NCBI GenBank assembly: GCA_910587755.1
Contig: CAJUNZ010000050.1
Location: forward strand, 1 to 21,445
Source: an uncultured Acetatifactor sp.
GTDB taxonomy: Bacteria > Bacillota > Clostridia > Lachnospirales > Lachnospiraceae
DNA: 21,445 bases
Direction of reading: 5' to 3'
The notes under the pieces are model-generated. The model was given only the letters and a program-made list of their open reading frames with translations, did no database searches and was not told where the DNA came from. Shown piece by piece: positions 1 to 7,650 of the stretch; the first letter of the stretch is position 1; every line of letters begins with the position of its first letter. A program made the translations under genes and the position numbers.

Positions 1-1
1 T

Positions 2-754
2 GACACGGCCTTCCATCAGACCATGCCGGAGGAAGCCTATATGTATGGGCTTCCTTATGAATACTACGAAAAATATAAAATCAGAAGATACGGCTTCCAC
101 GGAACCAGCCATGCCTATGTCTCCAGGCGTGCGGCGGAAGTTCTGGGCAGGAGCTATGAGGATCTGAAAATTATTGTGTGCCATCTGGGCAACGGGGCCA
201 GCGTCTCTGCAGTGAAAGAGGGGAAGTGTATGGATACTTCCATGGGCATGACGCCCCTGGAAGGCCTGATTATGGGAACCCGGTCCGGGGACATTGATCC
301 GGCCATCATTGAATTCCTGGCCCATAAAGAAGAGAAGAACCTGGAAGAGGTTATGGCGGTGCTGAACAAACAATCCGGCGTTCTGGGACTTTCAGGCAAT
401 CTCTCTTCCGATTTCCGTGACCTGGAGGATGGTTTCAACAAGGGGGATGTGAACGCCATCCGCGCTTTGAGAACTTACTGCTACCGGGTGGCAAAATATA
501 TTGGTTCCTATGTGGCGGCCATGAATGGCGTGGATGTGATCTGTTTTACTGCAGGAGTGGGTGAGAATGCTCCCCTGGTCAGGAGCTTTATCTGTGGCTA
601 TCTGGGATATCTTGGTATAGAAATTAACCAGGAGGCCAACCAGAAGAGGGGCGTGGACATTGAGGTCACGGCGCCGGGAAGCCCTGTTACAGTAATGGTG
701 ATCCCTACCAATGAGGAACTTGCCATTGCCAGGGAGACGGTGCGTCTGGTATAA
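2..754 (+). CDS. ackA: Acetate kinase, C-terminal part (5' end outside window)
   Basis: Acetate kinase reversibly transfers phosphate between acetyl phosphate and ADP, giving acetate and ATP in the cytoplasm; it normally works with Pta. The frame is open from base 2, and its first residues read DTAFHQTMP, a conserved internal stretch of the family, so the gene starts upstream of the window. Visible motifs are RRYGFHGTSH (acetate/propionate kinase signature), CHLGNGAS, DTSMGMTPLEG, GTRSGDIDP and, near the end, FTAGVGENAP, all expected for the ASKHA-fold catalytic half. About 250 of the usual 400 or so residues are present, ending normally at TAA. A gap of about 540 bases follows, with no rpmF-type neighbour. 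A propionate or butyrate kinase is less likely given the motif match. Seen: motifs; known: reaction. Confidence 0.96.
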   Translation, partial: DTAFHQTMPEEAYMYGLPYEYYEKYKIRRYGFHGTSHAYVSRRAAEVLGRSYEDLKIIVCHLGNGASVSAVKEGKCMDTSMGMTPLEGLIMGTRSGDIDPAIIEFLAHKEEKNLEEVMAVLNKQSGVLGLSGNLSSDFRDLEDGFNKGDVNAIRALRTYCYRVAKYIGSYVAAMNGVDVICFTAGVGENAPLVRSFICGYLGYLGIEINQEANQKRGVDIEVTAPGSPVTVMVIPTNEELAIARETVRLV

Positions 755-1295
755 TACTTTAGAACTGTAGTACCAGTATGGCGGAACATATGGTAAATTC
801 ACCTGGACCAGTTTCGCAGGAAGGCGCAAAAAAGCGGCAAGGGGTGGAGTCGGCAGGACGGTCGGCTCTTTTCTCCGTGCAATGGATACATGGGAAGCCA
901 GGAAAATTGGTTCTGACCTGGGTTTGCGGTGAGCGGCGGGAATGGGCTGCGCGTCGAGTTGTCTGAGGAAAACGGGACAGGAACCGGCCAGTTGTTACAA
1001 GTATGATACATAAATGCTGAAATTAGGCAACAAGTCCGGCGTAAGATAAAGGAAAGGACAGGGAAACCCAGTCAGAAAATCCGAAAAATAAAAAACGGTA
1101 AGGGCACAGGGAGCCCGACCGGAAAATCGGAGGAAAAGGCAGGAATAATCCAGTCGGAAATTCCGGAGGAAAAGGAACAGATGGTTCTGGGGAAACCCAG
1201 GAGAAATCCTCAGGCCGACAGCCGGGGAAAGAAGACACGAAAAGGTTTAGAGGGAGAAAAACGTGGGTATGGAGAGAAGCGGAGGAAGTGAGTCC
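755..1295. other. Non-coding gap with purine-rich degenerate repeats
   Basis: No convincing gene lies between ackA and the C39-like peptidase. The first half (755-1010) is unremarkable, with no clear terminator or riboswitch. From about 1048 the plus strand becomes strongly purine-rich and carries loosely repeated units of the form CCAGTCnGAAAnTCCG followed by GAGGAAAAGG. The units begin near 1065, 1112, 1148 and 1194, spaced about 36-47 bases. One frame (about 1007-1290) stays open across this stretch but has no start codon at its 5' end, so I do not call it a gene. Confidence 0.5.
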
Positions 1296-2402
1296 ATGAA
1301 GTACAACAGGGAAAATGTGCCACAGAGGGCTGGAAAAAGGAAGGCGAGAAACAGGTGGATGCTGCCATATTTTATGCTTGCCTGCCTGTTGCTGACGGCA
1401 AATATGACTCTTTTGCTGGAAGTGCAGTCTCAGATAAAGAGTCTGAACGCATCCCTGAACCAGGTGATGAACAGAATGACCTTGGCGGAACAAGAGGGAA
1501 GCGGCGTGCTGAGCAAAGCCAACGCAGGGCCCGGTTATCTGGAAGTGAGAGACTGGATCCGGGCCCAGGGAAGCAATCAGGCATCGGCAGCACAGCAGTT
1601 TGTTGAACCCGACTATGTGAGCCTATGCGGTTTGGACTATGTGGAAAAGCCCAGGAAGCGGACGGAGAAGGAAGTGCTGGACAAACTGCTGGAGTTGTCC
1701 ATGGACAACGATGCCATTGGACGGATCTGCGGCGGCGGGTACCCCTACTCTTCCAAAATGCTGGAAGCCTTGGCCAACAACCCGGAGATGGCGCTTTTTG
1801 TAGAAATGTTTCCGGAATCTGAGGGCAAGGCCACTGGCGGCCTGACCGCTGCCGAGAAAGCACAGAAGTACCCTCTTTTCCTCCAGTGGGATCCCAGATG
1901 GGGTTATGTGTCCTACGGCGACAACAGCAATGTGGGATTGTCAGGCTGCGGCCCCACCTGCCTGTCCATGGCTATGTATTACCTTCTGGGAGATGAGACT
2001 CTTACCCCTGACAAAATTGCCGGGTACAGTATGAAAAACGGCTACTATATGACTGGCACGGGCACTGCATGGGCGCTGCTGAAGGATTTCCCGGAAATGT
2101 ACGGACTGTCGGTGGCGCAGCCTAAAGTATCTGAGAAAGGAATCAAGGATGTACTGGATCAGGGAGGCGTTGTCATATGCTCCATGAAGCCGGGAGATTT
2201 TACAGCGGCAGGGCATTTTGTGGTTATCTATGGATATGACAGCGAAGGATTCCTGGTAAATGATCCCAACTGCGTGGCCCGCAGCCGGGAGAGCTGGTCC
2301 TATGATGTGATCGGCAAACAGATCAAGCAGATGTGGACTTATCAAAAAGGGAACAGCGGACAAAGCTATATTGCGGAGAATAGCACAGGTCTGAAAAGAT
2401 AG
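1296..2402 (+). CDS. Membrane-anchored C39-like cysteine peptidase
   Basis: A predicted signal-anchored protein whose C-terminal domain resembles papain-like C39 (Peptidase_C39_2) peptidases. From ATG 1296, residues 1-20 are basic, 21-41 form one hydrophobic helix, and a short coiled-coil-like stretch (LEVQSQIKSLNASLNQ) follows. The peptidase domain spans about 185-355, with Cys218 in SGCGPTCLS, His307 in AAGHFVVIYG and Asp323 in VNDPN as the likely catalytic set. I chose ATG 1296 because GGAGGA at 1281-1286 is well spaced; GTG 1263 and ATG 1269 are in-frame alternatives. It probably faces outside and may process peptides or the wall. No ABC transporter or bacteriocin precursor is adjacent, so this is not a typical bacteriocin exporter. 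A terminator follows directly. Substrate unknown. Confidence 0.8.
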   Translation: MKYNRENVPQRAGKRKARNRWMLPYFMLACLLLTANMTLLLEVQSQIKSLNASLNQVMNRMTLAEQEGSGVLSKANAGPGYLEVRDWIRAQGSNQASAAQQFVEPDYVSLCGLDYVEKPRKRTEKEVLDKLLELSMDNDAIGRICGGGYPYSSKMLEALANNPEMALFVEMFPESEGKATGGLTAAEKAQKYPLFLQWDPRWGYVSYGDNSNVGLSGCGPTCLSMAMYYLLGDETLTPDKIAGYSMKNGYYMTGTGTAWALLKDFPEMYGLSVAQPKVSEKGIKDVLDQGGVVICSMKPGDFTAAGHFVVIYGYDSEGFLVNDPNCVARSRESWSYDVIGKQIKQMWTYQKGNSGQSYIAENSTGLKR

Positions 2403-2428
2403 AAAGCCGTCAAAGCCATATACATAAG

Positions 2429-2464
2429 AAAGCCGGGAATCTGAAAAGGTTCCCGGCTTTTTCT
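2429..2464 (+). terminator. Rho-independent terminator after the C39-like peptidase gene
   Basis: A perfect stem AAAGCCGGGAA / TTCCCGGCTTT (2429-2439 with 2450-2460) closes a 10-base loop and runs into TTTTTCT. It lies about 26 bases after the peptidase stop. The left arm starts with an A-run, so the hairpin could also stop transcription arriving from the minus strand, where it is followed by TTTCTT. Confidence 0.88.
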
Positions 2465-2502
2465 AAAAAATTTCTTTTTTCTACTTGCTTTCTTCCATTT
2501 AC

Positions 2503-2531
2503 ATTATAACATGCAAAAAAATAAATCTCAA
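2503..2531 (-). promoter_or_regulatory. Near-consensus sigma-A promoter on the minus strand
   Basis: Reading the minus strand, TTGAGA (2531-2526) is followed after exactly 17 bases by TATAAT (2508-2503), with a TGT extension just before the -10. Transcription would start near 2496 and soon meet the peptidase terminator hairpin in reverse orientation. No gene is positioned to use it, so it may drive a short RNA of about 70 bases. Confidence 0.55.
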
Positions 2532-2534
2532 GAC

Positions 2535-2563
2535 TTGTTATAGGAATCACAGCATGATAAACT
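2535..2563 (+). promoter_or_regulatory. Possible promoter for the helD leader
   Basis: TTGTTA (2535-2540), a 17-base spacer and TAAACT (2558-2563) give a moderate sigma-A match upstream of helD. If it is used, the structured element at 2578-2705 would lie in the 5' untranslated leader. The match is weaker than the divergent promoter just upstream. Confidence 0.35.
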
Positions 2564-2577
2564 GGGAAAACGCAACG

Positions 2578-2705
2578 GTTCAGACAGGGCGCTGAACTGT
2601 TACGAGAATGCACACAAAACGCGAAAAGAATGCGTTTTGGCGCCCGCAAGTCTCGCAAAATTGCACAGAGCGCAATTTTGACTTCGCGAGAGGGGCTGTC
2701 TGAAC
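2578..2705. repeat. Inverted-repeat element with nested hairpins
   Basis: The ends are a perfect 10-base inverted repeat, GTTCAGACAG (2578-2587) and CTGTCTGAAC (2696-2705). Inside are a stem CAAAACGC/GCGTTTTG (2615-2622 with 2632-2639) and a stem CAAAATTGC/GCAATTTTG (2656-2664 with 2672-2680), the latter enclosed by TCTCG/CGAGA (2651-2655 with 2687-2691). CTGAACTGTTAC occurs twice, after each end, and GTTCAG can alternatively pair with CTGAAC at 2592-2597. It resembles a miniature mobile repeat or a structured leader. There is no second copy in this window. Confidence 0.65.
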
Positions 2706-2763
2706 TGTTACAAAAAACATAGCAAAGAAGAACGCGATGCCGCAAAGTGCGAGGAGGGCTATT

Positions 2764-4938
2764 ATGGAAAAATGTGAAAGACAGCAGATGGAGGCAGCCT
2801 GTGCGGAACCCTGCCGGTCAGAGACTGCTTTTGAGGAAGCTTATCTGGAAGACACCCTTAGAGCGGCGGAAAAACAGCTTGCCCAGGCCAGGAAATCCAT
2901 GGAAGAACAGCAGTCTGAGATGATGGAGGCCAAGAGAGAACTTCGGGAGAACACAGAGCACGGCGCCATGAATCTGTACAGCGCAGGGGGATTTGAGGCC
3001 CTTGTGGAGTTGAGCCAGAGCATGACTCCTGTGACGGACCTGGCTGCGAGCTGTGATGATCTGGCGAAGAAAATCAGACGCCTGGAAGGATTTCTGAAAT
3101 CCCCCTATTTTGCCAGGATAGACTTCTGCTTTGAAGGGGACCCGGAGCCGGAAAAGATATACATCGGCAGAACCTCCCTGGCGGAACATTCCTCTGCCAT
3201 GATTTACGTATATGACTGGCGTTCTCCGGTGGCCAGCGTGTTTTACCGCTTTATGACAGGGGCGGCCTATTACGATGCGCCCGCAGGGAGGATCACCGGC
3301 AATCTGGAGCGAAAACGACAGTACGAGATCAAGGATGGCCGTCTGAACTATTTTTTTGACACAGATCTGCACATCAATGACGAGATCCTCCGGCAGATGC
3401 TCTCCCAGAACAGAACGCCCAAAATGAAGACGATTGTGGAGACCATTCAGAAGGAACAGGATATTGTGATTCGGAATATGGAGAACGACCTGCTGATGAT
3501 CCAGGGAGCTGCGGGAAGCGGGAAGACATCCATTGCACTCCACAGAGCCGCCTACCTGATGTACCAGGGACTGCAGTCCAGGCTTTCCGCCGACAATATT
3601 ATGGTTCTCTCCCCAAACGGAATGTTTGAACAGTATATATCCAATGTCCTGCCGGAACTGGGGGAGGAAAATGTGGTCTCCGGCGTGCTGGAAGATATCC
3701 TTCAGTCCTTTTTCAAAGACAGAAGGGTGGAGACTCAGGATGCCTTTCTGGAAAAAGCTGTTTCGGAGGATCCGGAGGCGAATCTTGTGAAAAAAAGCAT
3801 GCAGTACAAGACTTCGGAAGAGTTTGTGGGGATCCTGGATCGGTTTGCGGCGGATATTCCTCACAGCGGAATTGCCTATCAGGATATCCAATTCGAGGGG
3901 AAAGACGTTGCCTCCAAAGAACAGGTGAAAGAGTGGGTGGTCCGGCATGAGGAGATATCCCTGGGAGCCAGACTGGAACAGGCGCAAAAGCGCATACTGG
4001 ACGGGGCGGCCCAGAATAACGGCGGGAGACTGAGCGGACAGGACAAAGGTATTCTTCTGCAGGAAATACAGGGATTTCTCAATCTGAATCTGGTTCAGCA
4101 GTACCGGAGACTGTGGGCGGAGGATATGTATTTTCACTCCCAGGATCCAAAGATGCGCAGACTCAGGGAATACACACTGCATAACTTAAAGGGGGATCTC
4201 CTGTGCTTTGACGATGCTGCGGCGGTTCTCTACCTGCATTTGAAGATATATGGCAGCCGCATTTATCAGAACATCCGCCAGGTGATAATTGACGAAGCCC
4301 AGGATTATGGACCGCTGCACTATGAGATTTTCCGCATGCTTTTTCCCCAGGCCAAGTTTACCGTTCTGGGCGATGTCAATCAGACCATTGCCAAAGAAGA
4401 AGACACAGGCTTTTATGAGCGGGTAGGACGGATTTTGAACAGGAAAAATGCCTCCCTGGTGACGTTGGTGAAGAGTTTCCGCTGTACCAGTGAGATTCTG
4501 CAGTTCGGACTGGGGCTTATGGATCAGGGAACGGAAATACAGTGTTTTAACCGCAGGGGAGATAAGGTGGAGGTAAGGGCTTTTGACACCCATGAAGCAT
4601 ACCTTGAGGGAATTGTGCAGGAGGTGGAAGGCTGCAGAGAGAAAGGATTTGGCACCGTCTGTCTGCTGTGCAAGACAGAAAAGAGCTGCAGCCGGCTGTA
4701 CCAGGAACTGCAGTCCCGGATGGATATACGGCGGGGCAGTGCGGGGGGTATCCTGATTATGCCATCCTACATGGCGAAAGGACTGGAATTTGACGCTGTG
4801 ATTATCTGCGATGCAGATTCCCGAACCTATTCCCGTCCGGAGGACAGGAAAATCCTCTATGTGGAATGTACCCGGGCTCTCCACAGGCTGAGCGTTTTCT
4901 GTGAAGGGGAGATGACAGCTCTGGCGGGAATTTCATAG
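2764..4938 (+). CDS. helD: HelD-like superfamily 1 helicase / RNA polymerase recycling ATPase
   Basis: A 724-residue UvrD/Rep-type ATPase matching HelD, which binds RNA polymerase and releases it from stalled complexes and DNA using ATP. The N-terminal 90 or so residues are charged and coiled-coil-like (EEAYLEDTLRAAEKQLAQ, then repeated Glu/Lys), as in HelD's secondary-channel arm. Walker A GAAGSGKT is at 248-255, Walker B DEAQD at 510-514, followed by the motif III-like VLGDVNQTI, motif IV KSFRCTSEI, motif V MAKGLEFDAVI and motif VI YVECTRALHRL. Length is close to other HelD proteins. Start ATG 2764 has GAGGAGG at 2751-2757; the upstream in-frame ATG 2737 lacks a ribosome site. It stands alone, downstream of a structured 128-base repeat. 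A generic DNA helicase is the alternative, but the N-terminal arm favours HelD. Confidence 0.88.
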   Translation: MEKCERQQMEAACAEPCRSETAFEEAYLEDTLRAAEKQLAQARKSMEEQQSEMMEAKRELRENTEHGAMNLYSAGGFEALVELSQSMTPVTDLAASCDDLAKKIRRLEGFLKSPYFARIDFCFEGDPEPEKIYIGRTSLAEHSSAMIYVYDWRSPVASVFYRFMTGAAYYDAPAGRITGNLERKRQYEIKDGRLNYFFDTDLHINDEILRQMLSQNRTPKMKTIVETIQKEQDIVIRNMENDLLMIQGAAGSGKTSIALHRAAYLMYQGLQSRLSADNIMVLSPNGMFEQYISNVLPELGEENVVSGVLEDILQSFFKDRRVETQDAFLEKAVSEDPEANLVKKSMQYKTSEEFVGILDRFAADIPHSGIAYQDIQFEGKDVASKEQVKEWVVRHEEISLGARLEQAQKRILDGAAQNNGGRLSGQDKGILLQEIQGFLNLNLVQQYRRLWAEDMYFHSQDPKMRRLREYTLHNLKGDLLCFDDAAAVLYLHLKIYGSRIYQNIRQVIIDEAQDYGPLHYEIFRMLFPQAKFTVLGDVNQTIAKEEDTGFYERVGRILNRKNASLVTLVKSFRCTSEILQFGLGLMDQGTEIQCFNRRGDKVEVRAFDTHEAYLEGIVQEVEGCREKGFGTVCLLCKTEKSCSRLYQELQSRMDIRRGSAGGILIMPSYMAKGLEFDAVIICDADSRTYSRPEDRKILYVECTRALHRLSVFCEGEMTALAGIS

Positions 4939-5053
4939 ATATTCAAAGGCACAGGCGACTCTGGGGCTTTTGGAGGAGCTGAATACAGCAGCGGAAAAAT
5001 CCCTCTCTGAGAGGGAGAGAAAACGCACCTGAAGCAGGCGGGGAGGAATTGGT

Positions 5054-5917
5054 ATGCATTTTGTCAATGCGAAAGGAATATTGTCAGCCCAGAATGGGAT
5101 GAATGTTTACCGGGGCTGTACCCATGGCTGCATATACTGTGACAGCAGAAGCAGATGCTACGGTTTTACCCACGATTTTGAGGATGTGGAAGTTAAGCAG
5201 AATGCACCGGAGCTGTTGGAGAGAGCCCTTCGCTCCAAGCGGAAAAAATGTATGATTGGAACCGGCGCCATGTGCGATCCCTATATGCACTGTGAGGAGA
5301 CTCTGGAGATCACCCGGAAATGTCTGGAGCTTGTGGAGCGATATGGTTTTGGCGCCGCCATTCAGACTAAGTCTGACAGAGTTCTCAGAGATCTGGGGCT
5401 GCTCCGGCGCATCAATGAACAGACAAAATGTGTGGTGCAGATGACCCTGACCACCTATGATGAAAAACTCTGCGCCATCCTGGAACCAAATGTGTGTACC
5501 ACAGGCAGAAGAGTGGAAGTTCTGCATATCCTGCGGGAAAACGGAATTCCCACCCTGGTTTGGCTGTCCCCCATTTTACCGTTTATCAATGACACAAGAG
5601 AAAATATTGAAGGGCTTTTGAAGTGCTGCATTCAGGCGGGAGTTCATGCAGTTCTGTGCTTTGGCATGGGTGTGACCATGCGGGAAGGGAGCAGGGAATA
5701 TTTCCATGAGGCTCTGGACAGATCGTTCCCGGGAATGAGGCGGAGATACCATCAAAAATATGGCTATTCCTACGAGTTGAAAAGTGACAGAAATGAGGAA
5801 TTGATGAAATTTTTCCATGAGACATGTGAAGCCCATGGAATTCTGCATCATGTGGAAGCATGCTTTCAATATCTACATGAATTTCCGGAACCCTACGAAC
5901 AGCTGTCATTCTTTTAG
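5054..5917 (+). CDS. SPL-family radical SAM protein
   Basis: A 287-residue radical SAM enzyme. Cys22, Cys26 and Cys29 in YRGCTHGCIYC form the CxxxCxxC site for the 4Fe-4S cluster that cleaves S-adenosylmethionine. The layout, with the cluster motif close to the N-terminus, then GTGAMCDPYMHCEE and IQTKSDRVLRDLGLL, resembles the COG1533 (SplB-like) family. Those proteins include spore photoproduct lyase, but most members have no known substrate, and this one is shorter than true SplB and lacks obvious sporulation neighbours. Start ATG 5054 has GGGAGG at 5041-5046. The ORF ends LSFF before a 156-base gap to the ATPase gene. Seen: cluster motif; inference: family; substrate unknown. Confidence 0.82.
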   Translation: MHFVNAKGILSAQNGMNVYRGCTHGCIYCDSRSRCYGFTHDFEDVEVKQNAPELLERALRSKRKKCMIGTGAMCDPYMHCEETLEITRKCLELVERYGFGAAIQTKSDRVLRDLGLLRRINEQTKCVVQMTLTTYDEKLCAILEPNVCTTGRRVEVLHILRENGIPTLVWLSPILPFINDTRENIEGLLKCCIQAGVHAVLCFGMGVTMREGSREYFHEALDRSFPGMRRRYHQKYGYSYELKSDRNEELMKFFHETCEAHGILHHVEACFQYLHEFPEPYEQLSFF

Positions 5918-5999
5918 AAAGGCCTGGCCCTGCTTTATCTTCTGGAAAGCAAAGGCTACGGGCAAAGGTGAAACAAGGATGGCGCCCTGCTGAATCTTG

Positions 6000-6008
6000 T
6001 GGTATAAT
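6000..6008 (+). promoter_or_regulatory. Extended -10 element upstream of the AAA ATPase
   Basis: TGGTATAAT reads as an extended -10 (TGn plus perfect TATAAT at 6003-6008), 66 bases before the ATPase start. No good -35 is seen at the expected distance, as is common for extended -10 promoters. It would give the ATPase its own transcript, separate from the radical SAM gene. Confidence 0.5.
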
Positions 6009-6073
6009 TGGCAGGAACACCTGTGACTTAGGAGAGATTGACTCTTAAACATGCTCCAGGAAGGAGGCTATGT

Positions 6074-7366
6074 ATGAAATTATCTCTGAAGAATATTGGA
6101 AAAATTGGTGCGGCTTCAATTGAAATTAATGGGATTACCGTTATTGCAGGTGAGAATAACACTGGCAAGAGTACTGTTGGCAAGGCACTGTACAGTTTAT
6201 TTTGTGCTTTCTATAAAATCAGTGACAAAATAAGGGAAGAGCGTACAGAGTCTATCTTTCGATATTTTACTTCGGGAGTGTGGTCTGTGCCTACCAAAGT
6301 TACTGTGGGCAGGGTGAGAAAACTGGTGGAAGATATCTGTGCCGACAGGGACAGGTATATAGATAATCCCAATGAATTGAAAAGAACTTTGGAAAAATTG
6401 TTTGAATCCCAGGATATAAGGGATATTTTTTTCCATAATCTCGATAAAAGCAGTATGGAGGCAGTTTTTAATAAGGTGCTGTCCTATCTTAAACTGGATG
6501 ATGATAGTATTAAGGCATATGTGTTTAAGAAGATACTGCTTTCAGAATTTCGTATGCAGATTGGCCACTTCAACTCAAAGGTACCAAACAGTGCCCTTGC
6601 TTTGGAAATACATGGAAATACAGATTTTGAGATTGAAATATACAATGATGAATATGTCAATATAAAAAATTCAATCGAAATCAACAGCAATCTGGCCTAT
6701 ATTGAGGATCCATTCGTTATAAATGAGCTGACAGATGAAGCATTTTATTTATCAGAATATGCAGAAAGTCATAGGTTGAAGCTAAAGGAGCTGCTTATTT
6801 ATAAGGGAGACCGATCCCTTGTGGGCAGTGTGATGGAAGAGATGGCGGTTTCCGAAAAGCTGAATCATATTTTGGATATTTTGAATGGCATTTGTGAGGG
6901 AAAACTTGCAGCGACAGAAGACAGTTATGCATATACCTCGGCAGAACTCGAAAAACCCTTGGCATTGTCCAATGTTTCCACTGGATTAAAAACATTCCTG
7001 ATTATAAAAACTTTACTGAGCAATGGTTCTATTGAAGAGGGTGGGACAATTATTTTGGATGAGCCTGAGATTCACCTGCACCCGGAGTGGCAACTGTTGC
7101 TTGCTGAGATCATTGTGCTGGTTCAGAAGGAATTTGGAGTCCATGTTCTGCTAAATACCCATAGTCCTTATTTTTTAAATGCCATTGAGGTTTATGCGGC
7201 AAAATACGGCGTCGATGACAAGTGCAAATACTATCTGTCCGCTTGTGAAAATGGCATTGCCAGAATTGATGATGTAACGGATAATATTGAAGCAATTTAC
7301 AATAAACTTGCCAGGCCATTGCATTTACTTTACTGCCAAGGGTCAAAAAGAACTGATTCTTTTTGA
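6074..7366 (+). CDS. AAA (ABC-like, OLD/RecF-type) ATPase with altered C-terminus
   Basis: A 430-residue ATPase of the AAA_15/AAA_21 group. Walker A is GENNTGKST (26-34), the signature-like VSTGLKTF lies around 300, Walker B ILDEPEIHLHPEW has Asp329-Glu330, and the H-loop NTHSP has His363. Such proteins occur in OLD-like, PARIS-like and other defence or repair systems, usually with a nuclease or effector partner; none is adjacent here. The start ATG 6074 follows AAGGAGG (6061-6067). The gene is visibly AT-richer than its neighbours, which hints at transfer. After NKLARPLH the last residues (LLYCQGSKRTDSF) look foreign, and the stop codon lies inside a perfect 12-base palindrome, so the true C-terminus may have been replaced. 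Biological role unknown. Confidence 0.8.
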   Translation: MKLSLKNIGKIGAASIEINGITVIAGENNTGKSTVGKALYSLFCAFYKISDKIREERTESIFRYFTSGVWSVPTKVTVGRVRKLVEDICADRDRYIDNPNELKRTLEKLFESQDIRDIFFHNLDKSSMEAVFNKVLSYLKLDDDSIKAYVFKKILLSEFRMQIGHFNSKVPNSALALEIHGNTDFEIEIYNDEYVNIKNSIEINSNLAYIEDPFVINELTDEAFYLSEYAESHRLKLKELLIYKGDRSLVGSVMEEMAVSEKLNHILDILNGICEGKLAATEDSYAYTSAELEKPLALSNVSTGLKTFLIIKTLLSNGSIEEGGTIILDEPEIHLHPEWQLLLAEIIVLVQKEFGVHVLLNTHSPYFLNAIEVYAAKYGVDDKCKYYLSACENGIARIDDVTDNIEAIYNKLARPLHLLYCQGSKRTDSF

Positions 7367-7368
7367 CC
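7341..7368. repeat. Perfect 12-bp palindrome at the end of the AAA gene
   Basis: GGTCAAAAAGAA (7341-7352) and TTCTTTTTGACC (7357-7368) pair perfectly around the four-base loop CTGA. No T-run follows, so a terminator is unlikely. The core GTCAAAA..CTTTTTGAC recurs in the hairpin directly after the recombinase gene (8262-8289). Confidence 0.75.
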
Positions 7369-7469
7369 TGGAGCGCTATGAAAATCTTTATTTTGGGAGA
7401 GTTCATACATATTCGCCGGAGAGATTTGAGGCGTATCTAAATGGGGAGCTGAATAGGGAATTGCATTAA
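7344..7469 (+). pseudogene. Small orphan reading frame, probably a gene tail
   Basis: In a different frame from the ATPase, the DNA encodes a coherent protein tail containing LILFDLERYENLYFGRVHTY and ending AYLNGELNRELH at a TAA. It has no ATG and no ribosome site; the frame only extends back to a TTG (7287) inside the ATPase. The composition looks like real coding sequence, so I read it as the 3' remnant of a deleted gene joined to the ATPase at the palindrome. A frameshifted true ATPase C-terminus is the alternative. I do not recognise the family. Confidence 0.4.
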
Positions 7470-7503
7470 CCCGCCGACATTGAGGAAACTCAAAGGGGCG
7501 GGT
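7469..7503 (+). terminator. Terminator-like hairpin between the ATPase and recombinase genes
   Basis: ACCCGCC (7469-7475) pairs with GGCGGGT (7497-7503), and inside it TTGAG pairs with CTCAA around a GAAA loop. The following CATTTATTTCTG is only a weak U-tract. The hairpin begins in the stop codon of the small orphan frame. Confidence 0.65.
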
Positions 7504-7650
7504 CATTTATTTCTGCAGGGCCTGTGGATTGAGACAAGGGAATTGAATAGGAACGATTTTTTTCCGCATAATGATGTTCAGGAGGTTTTCAGGATTTCTC
7601 AGGAACATGTAATATAACTTGTCGGATTGCAGAAAGGTTAGGTGGTTGCC

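Noticed and set aside
392..829. 145-codon minus-strand frame over the end of ackA
   Set aside because: It overlaps conserved acetate kinase codons and has no supporting motif or ribosome site.
1007..1290. Open plus-strand frame across the purine-rich gap
   Set aside because: No start codon or ribosome site at its beginning, and the composition (Lys/Glu/Gly-rich) simply follows the purine bias.
2818..4182. 454-codon open frame antisense to helD
   Set aside because: It lies wholly inside a gene with clear helicase motifs; its product has no recognisable domains and results from codon bias.
5000..5016. Perfect palindrome TCCCTCTCTGAGAGGGA between helD and the radical SAM gene
   Set aside because: The loop is too tight for a normal terminator and no T-run follows; kept only as a minor curiosity.
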